From contig JAVJON010000026.1 of the NCBI GenBank assembly GCA_040216765.1, forward strand, positions 1-64,000: a stretch of DNA of 64,000 nucleotides. Reading direction: 5' to 3'. The DNA comes from Marinibaculum sp040216765 (GTDB lineage Bacteria; Pseudomonadota; Alphaproteobacteria; Ferrovibrionales; Ferrovibrionaceae). The position numbers were made by a program, and so were the translations under genes. Below, in pieces: positions 8,955-16,268 of the stretch. The stretch's first letter is position 1; every line of letters begins with the position of its first letter. Below the pieces are notes generated by a model that did not search any database, had not been told where the DNA came from, and saw nothing but the letters and a program-made list of their open reading frames with translations.

Positions 8955-10151
8955 ATGGCGCAGCGGCGGGTGATCGTGGCGGGCGGCGGGGTCGGCGGCT
9001 TGGCGACCGCGCTGGGCCTGTCGAAGAAGGGTGTGCCGGTCCTGGTGCTGGAGCAGTCCTCCGCGCTGGGGGAGATCGGCGCCGGCATCCAGCTCGGCCC
9101 CAATGCCTTCCACGCCTTCGACTATCTGGGCGTGGCGGAGGCGGCGCGCGCCAGCGCCGTCTATATCGACCGGCTGGTGCTGATGGATGCCGTCACGGCG
9201 GAGGAGATCGTGCACCTGCCGCTGGACGCGCCGTTTCGCGAACGCTTCGGCAATCCCTATGCCGTGGTGCATCGCGGCGACCTGCACAAGGCGCTGCAGG
9301 CGGGCTGCCGGGCCAGCGACCTGGTGGAGCTCCGGACCTCCGCCCGGGTCGCCGGCTACGACCAGGACGGCAGCACGGTCCGGGTCCGGCTTGCCGACGG
9401 CAATGTGGAGGAGGGCGCCGCGCTGATCGGCGCCGACGGCCTGAACTCGGCGGTCCGCGCCCAGCTTGTCGGCGACGGCGCGCCGCTGGTCTCCGGCCAT
9501 ACCACCTACCGCTCGGTGATCCCGACGGAAAAGATGCCGGAAGCGCTGCGCTGGAACGCCGCGACCCTCTGGGCCGGGCCGAAATGCCATATCGTCCACT
9601 ACCCGCTGTCGGGCTGGAAGCTGTTCAACCTGGTGGTGACCTACCACAACGATGCGCCCGAGGCGGTGGCGGGCAAGCCGGTGTCGAAGGACGAGGTGCG
9701 CGCCGGTTTCGACCATGTCGCCGCCCTGCCGCGATCGATCATCGAGCATGGCGCGGACTGGAAGCTGTGGGTACTCTGCGACCGCCCGCCGACCGACCGC
9801 TGGGTCGACGGCCGGGTCGCCCTGCTGGGCGATGCCGCGCATCCGATGCTGCAGTACATGGCGCAGGGCGCCTGCATGGCGATGGAGGATGCCGTCTGCC
9901 TGGCGGAGATGGTGGAGGGGCATGGCGGCGACCTGGCGCGGGCCTTTCCCGCCTATCGCGATGCGCGCATGGTGCGCACCGCGCGGGTGCAGCTGGCCTC
10001 GCGCGCGATCGGCGAGCATGTCTATCATCCGGCGGGGCCGCATGCGCTGGTGCGCAACCAGGTGCTGCGGAGCTGGAGCGTGGCCGAATTCTACGACCGG
10101 ATCGCCTGGCTCTATGGCGGCACCGGCCTGAGCAACCAGGCGGCGGCCTGA
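8955..10151 (+). CDS. FAD-dependent monooxygenase, probable 3-hydroxybenzoate 6-hydroxylase
   Basis: A 398-residue class A flavoprotein hydroxylase. It has the GxGxxG FAD fold at residues 10-15 (VAGGGVGGLA), the DG motif at D161 (IGADGLNSAVR) and the GD motif at D293 (ALLGDAAHPM). The family inserts one oxygen into an aromatic ring using NAD(P)H. Placement immediately before gentisate 1,2-dioxygenase, together with the HHVYHPAGPH-like C-terminal region seen in gentisate-forming enzymes, points to 3-hydroxybenzoate to gentisate; salicylate 5- or 1-hydroxylation is the main alternative. GGGAGGAAAG at 8939-8948 supports the start. The gap to the next gene is 21 bases. Confidence 0.85.
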   Translation: MAQRRVIVAGGGVGGLATALGLSKKGVPVLVLEQSSALGEIGAGIQLGPNAFHAFDYLGVAEAARASAVYIDRLVLMDAVTAEEIVHLPLDAPFRERFGNPYAVVHRGDLHKALQAGCRASDLVELRTSARVAGYDQDGSTVRVRLADGNVEEGAALIGADGLNSAVRAQLVGDGAPLVSGHTTYRSVIPTEKMPEALRWNAATLWAGPKCHIVHYPLSGWKLFNLVVTYHNDAPEAVAGKPVSKDEVRAGFDHVAALPRSIIEHGADWKLWVLCDRPPTDRWVDGRVALLGDAAHPMLQYMAQGACMAMEDAVCLAEMVEGHGGDLARAFPAYRDARMVRTARVQLASRAIGEHVYHPAGPHALVRNQVLRSWSVAEFYDRIAWLYGGTGLSNQAAA

Positions 10152-10172
10152 CCGGCCGAAGGAGGATCCGCG

Positions 10173-11216
10173 ATGTCGGAAGCAGCGAAACAGACAGCCG
10201 AGCGGCAGGCCTATTACGACCGCATCGGCACGCAGAACCTGACACCGCTGTGGAGCGTGATGAGCGGCCTGATCACGAAGGAGCCGAAAAGCGCCTGCCG
10301 GCCGCATCTCTGGCACTGGGCGCCGGCGCGCGCGGCCCTGATGGAGGCCGGCGGCCTGATCACCGCGAAGGAGGCCGAGCGCCGCGTCCTGATCCTGGAG
10401 AATCCCGGCATGCCCGGGCAGTCGAAGATCACCACCAGCCTCTATGCCGGGCTGCAGCTGGTGCTGCCGGGCGAGGTGGCGCCGGCGCATCGCCACAGCC
10501 AGACCGCCTTGCGCTTCGTGATGGAGGGCTCCGGCGCCCATACCAACGTCGATGGCGAGCGGACGATCATGGAGGTCGGCGACTTCGTCATCACCCCGCC
10601 GCGCGCCTGGCACGACCATGGCAACGAATCCGATGCGCCGATGATCTGGCTGGACGGGCTGGACATCCCGCTGGTGCAGTTCCTGGACGCCTCCTTCGCG
10701 GAGGGCTATCCGGAGGACGAACAGCCGCAGGCCCGGCCGCCGGGCGATTCCCAGGCGCGCTACGGCGCCAACCTGGCGCCGGTCGACTGGCAGCCTTCCG
10801 GGCCCGCCTCGCCGATCTTCAACTATCCCTATGCCCGCACCCGCGAGGCGCTGGAGACGATGCGTCGGCAGGAAGCCTGGGATCCCTGCCATGGGCTGAA
10901 GATGCGCTACCTGAACCCGAACGACGGCGGCTATGCGATGCCGACCATCGCGGCCTTCGTGCAGCTCCTGCCGAAGGGCTTCGCCACCGCGCGGCATCGC
11001 TGCACCGACGCGACCGTCTTCGTCGTCGTGGAGGGCGCTGGCCGCAGCCGCATCGGCGAGACCGAGGTCGAGTGGGGGCCGAAGGACATCTTCGTGGCGC
11101 CCAGCTGGGCCTGGACGGCCCACGAGGCCGATGCCGATTCGATCCTGTTCAGCTATTCCGACCGGGTGGTGCAGCAGAAACTGGGCCTGTGGCGGGAAGA
11201 CCGCGGCAATGCCTGA
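10173..11216 (+). CDS. gtdA: Gentisate 1,2-dioxygenase
   Basis: A 347-residue bicupin non-heme Fe(II) dioxygenase, close to the usual length of gentisate dioxygenases. The N-terminal cupin carries iron-ligand candidates H106 and H108 in AHRHSQTALRF, with a further histidine downstream in RAWHDHGNE. The second cupin, around residues 260-330, contains ARHRCTDATVFVVVEG and FVAPSWAW. It opens gentisate between C1 and C2 to maleylpyruvate. The adjacent hydroxylase, isomerase and fumarylpyruvate hydrolase confirm the pathway. An AAGGAGG ribosome site at 10160-10166 supports the ATG at 10173. Spacing to the next gene is 24 bases. Confidence 0.92.
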   Translation: MSEAAKQTAERQAYYDRIGTQNLTPLWSVMSGLITKEPKSACRPHLWHWAPARAALMEAGGLITAKEAERRVLILENPGMPGQSKITTSLYAGLQLVLPGEVAPAHRHSQTALRFVMEGSGAHTNVDGERTIMEVGDFVITPPRAWHDHGNESDAPMIWLDGLDIPLVQFLDASFAEGYPEDEQPQARPPGDSQARYGANLAPVDWQPSGPASPIFNYPYARTREALETMRRQEAWDPCHGLKMRYLNPNDGGYAMPTIAAFVQLLPKGFATARHRCTDATVFVVVEGAGRSRIGETEVEWGPKDIFVAPSWAWTAHEADADSILFSYSDRVVQQKLGLWREDRGNA

Positions 11217-11240
11217 GGCGATTCATCAAGAGGAAGCCCG

Positions 11241-11951
11241 ATGACCGACTACCTGTTCGAGGCCATGCACCGGCCGACCGTCGCGGTGGCGGGGCGCAAC
11301 GAGCGCATGCATGTCCGCCGCATCTTCTGCGTCGGCCGCAACTATGCCGCCCATGCGCGCGAGATGGGCCACGACCCGGACCGCGAGGCGCCGTTCTTCT
11401 TCACCAAGCCGGCGGATGCGGTGGTCGACAGCGGCGCCACGATCCCCTATCCGCCGGAGACCGCGGACCTGCACCACGAGATCGAGCTGGTGGTGGCGAT
11501 CCGCAGGGAGGGCCTGCATATCTCCAAGGCCCGCGCGCTGGACCATGTGCTGGGCTATGCGGTCGGCATCGACCTGACCCGGCGCGACCTGCAGCAGGTC
11601 GCCAAGGACAAGGGCCGGCCCTGGGACTGGGGCAAGGCCTTCGACCATTCCGCACCCTGCGGCCCGCTGCACCTGGCGGACAGTATCGGCCATCCGACGA
11701 AGGGGCGGATCTGGCTGGCGGTGAACGGCGAGGTGCGGCAGGACGGCGATATCGCGCAGCTGATCTGGGACGTGCCGGAGATCGTGTCGATCGTCTCCGC
11801 CTCCATGCGCCTGCATGCCGGCGACCTGATCTTCACCGGCACCCCGGCGGGTGTCGGCCCGGTGAAGGCGGGCGACGCAATGACTGGCGGTATCGACGGG
11901 CTGGGCGAGATCGCGATCACGATCGGCCCGGCGGAGGACAAGCCCGCATGA
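11241..11951 (+). CDS. nagK: Fumarylacetoacetate hydrolase family, probable fumarylpyruvate hydrolase
   Basis: A 236-residue FAH-fold hydrolase. FCVGRNYAAHAREM and FFFTKPADAVVD are classic N-terminal motifs, the metal-binding acidic residues lie in LHHEIELVVAI, and TGTPAGVGPV marks the C-terminal loop. In this operon the expected reaction is hydrolysis of fumarylpyruvate to fumarate and pyruvate, the last step of the gentisate route. Its stop overlaps the ATG of the isomerase gene (ATGA at 11948-11951), so the two are translationally coupled. The size fits the short single-domain NagK/FAHD1 type rather than true tyrosine-pathway FAH. Function is assigned from family plus context. Confidence 0.88.
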   Translation: MTDYLFEAMHRPTVAVAGRNERMHVRRIFCVGRNYAAHAREMGHDPDREAPFFFTKPADAVVDSGATIPYPPETADLHHEIELVVAIRREGLHISKARALDHVLGYAVGIDLTRRDLQQVAKDKGRPWDWGKAFDHSAPCGPLHLADSIGHPTKGRIWLAVNGEVRQDGDIAQLIWDVPEIVSIVSASMRLHAGDLIFTGTPAGVGPVKAGDAMTGGIDGLGEIAITIGPAEDKPA

Positions 11952-12607
11952 ACGATATCCAGGACAGCGGGCTGGTCCTGCACAACTATTTCCGCTCCTC
12001 CACCTCGGTGCGGGTGCGTGCGGCGCTGCACCTGAAGGGGGTCGCCTACGAATACCGCGCCTATCATTTGCGCAAGGGGGAGCAGCGCTCCGAGGCCTAC
12101 CTGGCGGTGAACCGCTTCGGCATCGTGCCGGCGCTGGAACTGCCGGACGGGCGGGTGCTGAACCAGTCCCTGGCGATCGTCGAATGGCTGGACGAGGCCT
12201 ATCCCGCGCCGCCGCTGCTGCCCGCCGACCCGGTGGCGCGGGCGCGGGTGCGCGGCATGGCCCTGGCGCTGGCCTGCGAGGTGCACCCGCTGAACAACCT
12301 GAAGGTCCTCGGCGTCCTGCGCGAACGCTTCGGCGCCGACGATGCGGCGGTCACCGACTGGTTCCGGCACTGGGTGGCGGAGACCTTCGCGCCGCTGGAG
12401 GCGGAGCTGGCGGACAGCGCCGGCGCCTACTGTTTCGGCGACGAACCGGGACTGGCGGACCTCTGCCTGTTCGCGCAATGCGTCAACAACCGGCGCTTCC
12501 AGGTCGACATGGCGCCCTATCCGGTGCTGGACCGCATCTACAAGACCTGCCTGGCCAACCCGGCCTTCGAAGCCGCCCTGCCGGAGAACGCGCCGGACGC
12601 GGAATAG
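11948..12607 (+). CDS. maiA: Maleylpyruvate/maleylacetoacetate isomerase (GST zeta family)
   Basis: A 219-residue zeta-class glutathione transferase. The glutathione-activating motif SSTSVRVRAALHLKG starts near residue 17, NQSLAIVEWLDE is the conserved turn that binds the gamma-glutamyl group, and ALACEVHPLNNLKVL is the signature of maleylacetoacetate and maleylpyruvate isomerases. It isomerises maleylpyruvate to fumarylpyruvate with glutathione. Coupled by a 4-base overlap to the fumarylpyruvate hydrolase, it is the last gene of the gentisate operon; the following 380 bases contain repeats only. It could also serve tyrosine degradation, but no other gene of that pathway is nearby. Confidence 0.9.
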   Translation: MNDIQDSGLVLHNYFRSSTSVRVRAALHLKGVAYEYRAYHLRKGEQRSEAYLAVNRFGIVPALELPDGRVLNQSLAIVEWLDEAYPAPPLLPADPVARARVRGMALALACEVHPLNNLKVLGVLRERFGADDAAVTDWFRHWVAETFAPLEAELADSAGAYCFGDEPGLADLCLFAQCVNNRRFQVDMAPYPVLDRIYKTCLANPAFEAALPENAPDAE

Positions 12608-12730
12608 GGGGCGCCACGGCGCAGTCCGCATGCGTCGAGCTGCCGCCGGGCTGGCGGAATGGATGGCCGGCTCAAGGCCACGGCTGTCCGGCACGATGCT
12701 TGCCCATGTCAGTGCGAGTTCGAGTTGAGG

Positions 12731-12797
12731 CTGGGTGGCCGTGAGCGGCCCGATTGGCGTCGCACCGTCGATCAGGATCCGTGCTCCGGACCCTCCC
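12731..12797 (+). repeat. 67-bp direct repeat, copy 1
   Basis: Begins CTGGGTGGCCGTGAGCGG and matches the copy at 12920-12986 with about five substitutions and no gaps by eye. The two copies flank a palindromic intergenic repeat (12800-12897), so the region 12608-12989 downstream of the isomerase gene consists mainly of repeat DNA and holds no gene. Confidence 0.8.
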
Positions 12798-12799
12798 TC

Positions 12800-12897
12800 G
12801 TCATGGTCGGCCCCCGAGCCGACCATCCATTCCGCGATCGTCGGGCCAGGCTTCGAGGCTGTCGGAGTGGATGCTCGGCTCGGGGGCCGAGCATGAC
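12800..12897. repeat. Alphaproteobacterial palindromic intergenic repeat (GTCAT...ATGAC type)
   Basis: The element starts GTCATGGTCGG and ends CCGAGCATGAC. Each half contains its own stem: GGTCGG/CCGACC around CCCCCGAG, and GCTCGG/CCGAGC around CTCGGGGG, joined through CATCCATTCCG. Other members of the same family occur at 18865, 21485, 47010, 56670 and 56911. Transcribed, it can form one or two hairpins and may act as a terminator or RNA-stability element after the gentisate operon. Confidence 0.8.
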
Positions 12898-12919
12898 GGA
12901 TGCGGTTCGGGCGATTGGG

Positions 12920-12986
12920 CTGGGTGCCCGTGAGCGGCCCGATTGGCGCCGCACCGGCGATCAGGATCCGCGCTCCGCACCCTCCC
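12920..12986 (+). repeat. 67-bp direct repeat, copy 2
   Basis: Second copy of the 12731-12797 sequence, beginning CTGGGTGCCCGTGAGCGG. It ends 3 bases before the stop codon of the convergent HTH regulator at 12990, so the duplication has grown right up to the coding boundary. Confidence 0.8.
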
Positions 12987-12989
12987 CCA

Positions 12990-13613
12990 TCAGGCCGGCA
13001 CGATCCGGTAGGCGCAGCGCCGCGCGCCGGCGGGAATATGCTCCAGGCGCTCGATCCGGCAGTCGGGGCCGAGGGCGGCCTGGAAACCCTCCAGTTCCGC
13101 CCGGCAGAAACCCTGGCAGGCGGTGGCGGCAGCGCAGATCGGGCAATGGTTCTCGACCAGCAGGAAGCCGTCGCCGTCGGGATCGGCCTGCCATTCCGCC
13201 ATATAGCCTTCCGCCCGGCGCAAGTCGGCCAGCACGGCCACCCGGTCCTGCAAGGTCGCGCGGCCGGCAAGGACCGCCTGCCAGGCGGCGACCGTGTCGC
13301 GCTGGCGGCGCTGCACCAGCCGGTCCAGCGCGTCCTCGCCGAGTTCGCTGCGGATCGCCGCGATCAGCTCCACGGTCAGTTCGGCATGGGTGTCGGGGAA
13401 GCGGCCCGCCGCCGCCTCGGTGAGGTGCCAGTGGCGCTTCGGCCGGCCGCGGCCGGCGATCCGGTCGTCATGGGCGACCAGGCCTGCGCGGGCCAGCGGC
13501 GCAAGCCGTTGCCGCACTGCCTGGGGCGAGATGCCGAGGCGTGCGGCGAGGTCCGGGGCGGTGGCCGGGCCACGCGTCTTCAGCAGGAACAGGATAGGAT
13601 CGTCGGCTGCCAT
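12990..13613 (-). CDS. HTH transcriptional regulator with C-terminal cysteine cluster (SufR/ArsR-like)
   Basis: A 207-residue regulator. The N-terminal winged HTH covers ATAPDLAARLGISPQAVRQ with the wing GRGRPKRHWHLTEA, as in DeoR/MarR-like SufR proteins. Near the C-terminus is HCPICAAATACQGFC, a C-x2-C-x5-C-x3-C cluster of the kind that binds an iron-sulfur cluster or another metal in this family. Thus it could sense redox state, iron or a drug. It is divergent from an MFS transporter, with a symmetric operator between them (13642-13702), so it very probably represses that transporter and itself. The ligand is unknown. Confidence 0.8.
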   Translation of the reverse strand: MAADDPILFLLKTRGPATAPDLAARLGISPQAVRQRLAPLARAGLVAHDDRIAGRGRPKRHWHLTEAAAGRFPDTHAELTVELIAAIRSELGEDALDRLVQRRQRDTVAAWQAVLAGRATLQDRVAVLADLRRAEGYMAEWQADPDGDGFLLVENHCPICAAATACQGFCRAELEGFQAALGPDCRIERLEHIPAGARRCAYRIVPA

Positions 13614-13641
13614 CGGCGGGTTCTATCATGGCCCGGAAGAA

Positions 13642-13702
13642 TTAGACAATAATTTACTTGCTAAAATCAGGGCCCTAATTTAGCAAGAAATAGCTTGTCT
13701 AA
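13642..13702. promoter_or_regulatory. Nested dyad operator between HTH regulator and MFS transporter
   Basis: Two inverted repeats share one centre at base 13672. The outer arms are TTAGACAA (13642-13649) and TTGTCTAA (13695-13702). The inner arms are CTTGCTAAA (13657-13665) and TTTAGCAAG (13679-13687). The AGGGCCCT palindrome lies at the middle. The region is AT-rich and spans the divergent promoter, so it fits two dimers binding side by side. Promoter overlap is inferred from position. Confidence 0.65.
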
Positions 13703-13714
13703 AGGGGAGGCGCC

Positions 13715-15184
13715 ATGACCACGGATGCACGGGGACCGAGCCTGGCCGATGCGATGGCCGGCGGCGGCTGGCTGCGGGCGGCCCTGCTCTGTGCAGGGGT
13801 CTGGCTGCATGCCGCGGATTCCCTGCTGGTGGCCACCATGATGCCCACCGCGATCGCCGATATCGGCGGGCTTCCGTACCTCTCCTGGACCGTTGCGCTC
13901 TATGTGCTGGGCTCGATCCTGGCCGGCGCGGCCACCGGCCTGGTGTCGCTGCGCCTGGGCCTGCGCAATGCCATGGCGCTGGCGGCCCTGGTCTATGCGC
14001 TGGGCTGCCTGCTCAGCGCGGCCGCACCGGACATGGCAACGATGCTGGCGGGGCGCCTGCTGCAGGGCCTGGGCGGCGGGCTGATGGTGGCGCTGTCCCA
14101 TGTCGGCGTGACCCGGCTGTTCCCGGCGCCGCTCTGGCCGCAACTGCTGGCCTTGGTCGCCGGGGTCTGGGGCGCCTCCGCCCTGGTCGGGCCGCTGGTC
14201 GGCGGGCTGTTCGCGGAAGCCGGGCTGTGGCGCGGCGGCTTCCTGGCCTTTGCCGGCCAGGCGCTGCTGCTGGCGGTGGCGATCCCGCTGGTCCTGCGCA
14301 ACGAGGCGCCCGAGGCGGGGCAGGCCGAGCCGATGCCCTGGCGGCGGCTGGCCGTGCTCAGCGCCGGGCTGCTGGCGATCCTCTGGGCCGGGGTGCGGGT
14401 CGATCCGTTGCAGGCCGTGCCGCTGGTCGCGGCCGGGATCGCCCTGCTGCTGCTGGCCTTCCGCATGGACGGCCGGGCCGGGCAGGACGGACGGCCGGCT
14501 TGCGGGCGGGCGGGCGCCGGGCGCCTGTTTCCCCGCGCGCCGCTGCATCCCCGCCGGGTCTGGGGGCAGGGCTATGCCATGATCCTGACCCTGTCCGCCG
14601 CCAGCATCGCCTATATCGTCTACGGGCCGCTGCTGATGGAGCGCCTGTACGGCACCGGGCCGCTGCTGGCCGGCTTCATGGTGGCGCTGGAGGCGCTCGC
14701 CTGGACCGCCACCGCGATCCTGTTCGCCAATGCGGCCGCGCGCTGGGAACGGCTGCTGATCCGCGGCGGGGCGGTGGCAATCACCCTGTCGCTCCTGGGC
14801 TTCGCCCTGACCGTGCCCGACGGCCCGCTCTGGGTGCTGGCGCCCTGGGCGCTGCTGGCCGGCGGCGGCTTCGGCGCCTGCTGGGGCTTCGTGATCCGCC
14901 GGGTCGTCGAGAGCCTGCCCCCGGCGGAGCGCGAGCGCGCCTCGGCCGCCGCGCCGACGATGCAGATCCTCGGCTATGCGATCGGCGCCGCGTTCTGCGG
15001 CATGGTGGCGAACATGAACGGCCTGGACAGCGGCACGGTCACCCTGGACGCCGCCCGCAAGGTCGGCTTCTGGGTGTTCGCGGCCTTCCTGCCGGTGGCA
15101 CTGCTGGGACTGGCCGCGGCCTGGCGGCTCTCGGCAGACCCGCCGCAACCTGCGGCCGCTACCCCGCGATCGGCAGGGGCCTGA
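13715..15184 (+). CDS. MFS transporter (14-TM drug-exporter type)
   Basis: A 489-residue major facilitator protein with about 14 hydrophobic segments from residue 22 onward (ALLCAGVWLHAADSLLVATM). The first segments contain LPYLSWTVALYVLGS and the LLQGLGGGLMVALSHVG motif C-like helix of DHA2-type exporters. It likely exports a toxic or catabolic compound using the proton gradient. GGGGAGG at 13704-13710 supports the ATG at 13715. It is paired with the divergent Cys-cluster regulator, the classical arrangement for an inducible efflux pump. Its 3' end overlaps the convergent DUF2848 gene by 26 bases. Confidence 0.85.
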   Translation: MTTDARGPSLADAMAGGGWLRAALLCAGVWLHAADSLLVATMMPTAIADIGGLPYLSWTVALYVLGSILAGAATGLVSLRLGLRNAMALAALVYALGCLLSAAAPDMATMLAGRLLQGLGGGLMVALSHVGVTRLFPAPLWPQLLALVAGVWGASALVGPLVGGLFAEAGLWRGGFLAFAGQALLLAVAIPLVLRNEAPEAGQAEPMPWRRLAVLSAGLLAILWAGVRVDPLQAVPLVAAGIALLLLAFRMDGRAGQDGRPACGRAGAGRLFPRAPLHPRRVWGQGYAMILTLSAASIAYIVYGPLLMERLYGTGPLLAGFMVALEALAWTATAILFANAAARWERLLIRGGAVAITLSLLGFALTVPDGPLWVLAPWALLAGGGFGACWGFVIRRVVESLPPAERERASAAAPTMQILGYAIGAAFCGMVANMNGLDSGTVTLDAARKVGFWVFAAFLPVALLGLAAAWRLSADPPQPAAATPRSAGA

Positions 15185-15845
15185 CCCGGTAGGCGTGGTG
15201 CAGGCGGCGGTCCAGCACCGGGTCCTCCAGCTCGATCTCGAACAGGTCGGCGGGGCGCAGGCCGCCCTGCACCGCGAGGGTGCCGCAGAACATGGCCAGG
15301 CCGGCCGGCTTCGCGCCGCCCTTCAGGAAGCCGGAGAGCAGCTCCATCGGGTCGCGCATGGTGGTGACCGGCCCCTCCTGGTAGAGGCTGCGCACGCCGT
15401 CCATCGTGGCCCAGGAGCGCAGCACCAGCCGGTCCCAATGGTCCGTCAGGTCCGCCAGGCGCCAGAGATTGGCGCCGATCGGCTTGGGGCAGGCCTGTTT
15501 CGACCAGGTCACCCCGGTCTTCTCCAGCTCCCGGTCGGTATGGTCCGAGCCAAGCCCGACATAGTGCTGGCCGCCGGACATGAACAGGACGAACTCCACC
15601 TCGCCGCTGGAGCCGGTGCCGGCGACCTCGATCTCGCCGGCCTGGGTCAGCAGGCTGGCCCCGACCCGGTAGTAGGTCGGGGTCTGCGCCGGGCGGGGCA
15701 CGCCGATCTCCTCCAGCTCGCGGATATGGGCCTCCATGGCGTCCACGTCGCGGCCGGTCCAGCCGGCGATCACCAGGCTGTCGATCTCCAGGGTCAGGGC
15801 GGCGGGCGCCGCCCCGGCGGGTTCGCAGAGGAAGTCGAGCTGCAT
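15159..15845 (-). CDS. DUF2848 domain-containing protein
   Basis: A 228-residue cytoplasmic protein without signal peptide or membrane segment. It matches the DUF2848 family, with LVIAGWTGRDVDAMEAHI near the start, PTYYRVGASLLTQ, the VGLGSDHTDRELE segment and FCGTLAVQGGLRPAD. The conserved SDHTDRE and CGT patterns recall the FAH fold, so a hydrolase of an aromatic ring-cleavage product or keto acid is possible but unproven. It is the last gene of the MarR-flavin reductase-monooxygenase-cupin operon, only 5 bases after the cupin gene. Its end overlaps the convergent MFS gene. Confidence 0.8.
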   Translation of the reverse strand: MQLDFLCEPAGAAPAALTLEIDSLVIAGWTGRDVDAMEAHIRELEEIGVPRPAQTPTYYRVGASLLTQAGEIEVAGTGSSGEVEFVLFMSGGQHYVGLGSDHTDRELEKTGVTWSKQACPKPIGANLWRLADLTDHWDRLVLRSWATMDGVRSLYQEGPVTTMRDPMELLSGFLKGGAKPAGLAMFCGTLAVQGGLRPADLFEIELEDPVLDRRLHHAYRVRPLPIAG

Positions 15846-15850
15846 CGTGC

Positions 15851-16231
15851 TCACACCGGGTCGTAGTAGTGGATTTCGAGCAGCACGCAGCCGCCCTCCG
15901 ACTTGAACGGGCCATGCGCCGCGCCGGGCGGCCGGCAGGCATAGGTGTCGGGCGCGAAGGCCTCGCCGCCGCGGCCCTCCGCATCGTTGCCGACGGTCAG
16001 GTCGCCGGACATCAGGTAGACCTCTTCCCAATAGTCGTGGACGAAGGGCGCGGTGGTGAACACGCCGGGCGCGAAGCGCAGCAGGCGGGTGCGGCTGCCG
16101 CGGCGGGCCTCCTCGTCCAGCGCGCCGGACAGGATCTTCTGCTCGATGCCCGGCGGATAGCCCGCCGGCACCTGCCAGCCGCTGGCCATGTCCAGGGCGT
16201 GGAATTCGTCGTGCTGCTTGTTCACGGCCAT
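15851..16231 (-). CDS. Cupin-domain protein
   Basis: A 126-residue single-domain cupin from the ATG at 16231; a slightly longer in-frame start lies at 16246. Cupin motif 1 is represented by FVHDYWEEVYLMSGDL and motif 2 by CRPPGAAHGPFKSEG. Candidate metal ligands include H, E and the later H. Many proteins of this ChrR/anti-sigma-like cupin group act as dioxygenases, isomerases or sensors in aromatic degradation. It lies between the HpaB-type monooxygenase (38 bases upstream) and the DUF2848 gene, so it probably handles the hydroxylated product. The reaction is unknown. Confidence 0.8.
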   Translation of the reverse strand: MAVNKQHDEFHALDMASGWQVPAGYPPGIEQKILSGALDEEARRGSRTRLLRFAPGVFTTAPFVHDYWEEVYLMSGDLTVGNDAEGRGGEAFAPDTYACRPPGAAHGPFKSEGGCVLLEIHYYDPV

Positions 16232-16268
16232 TGCGGCCCTCCCCAATGTTTCGGCGGTCGGTCGGAAG

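Noticed and set aside
8436..11123. 895-residue minus-strand open frame opposite the gentisate genes
   Set aside because: It is antisense to four well-supported enzyme genes and its composition (His/Gln/Arg/Gly-rich, no domain) is that of a GC-rich shadow.
9584..12607. A 1007-residue open frame spanning four gentisate genes
   Set aside because: Only the last ~219 residues, from the ATG at 11948, are a real protein (the isomerase); the upstream part is out of frame with the true upstream genes.
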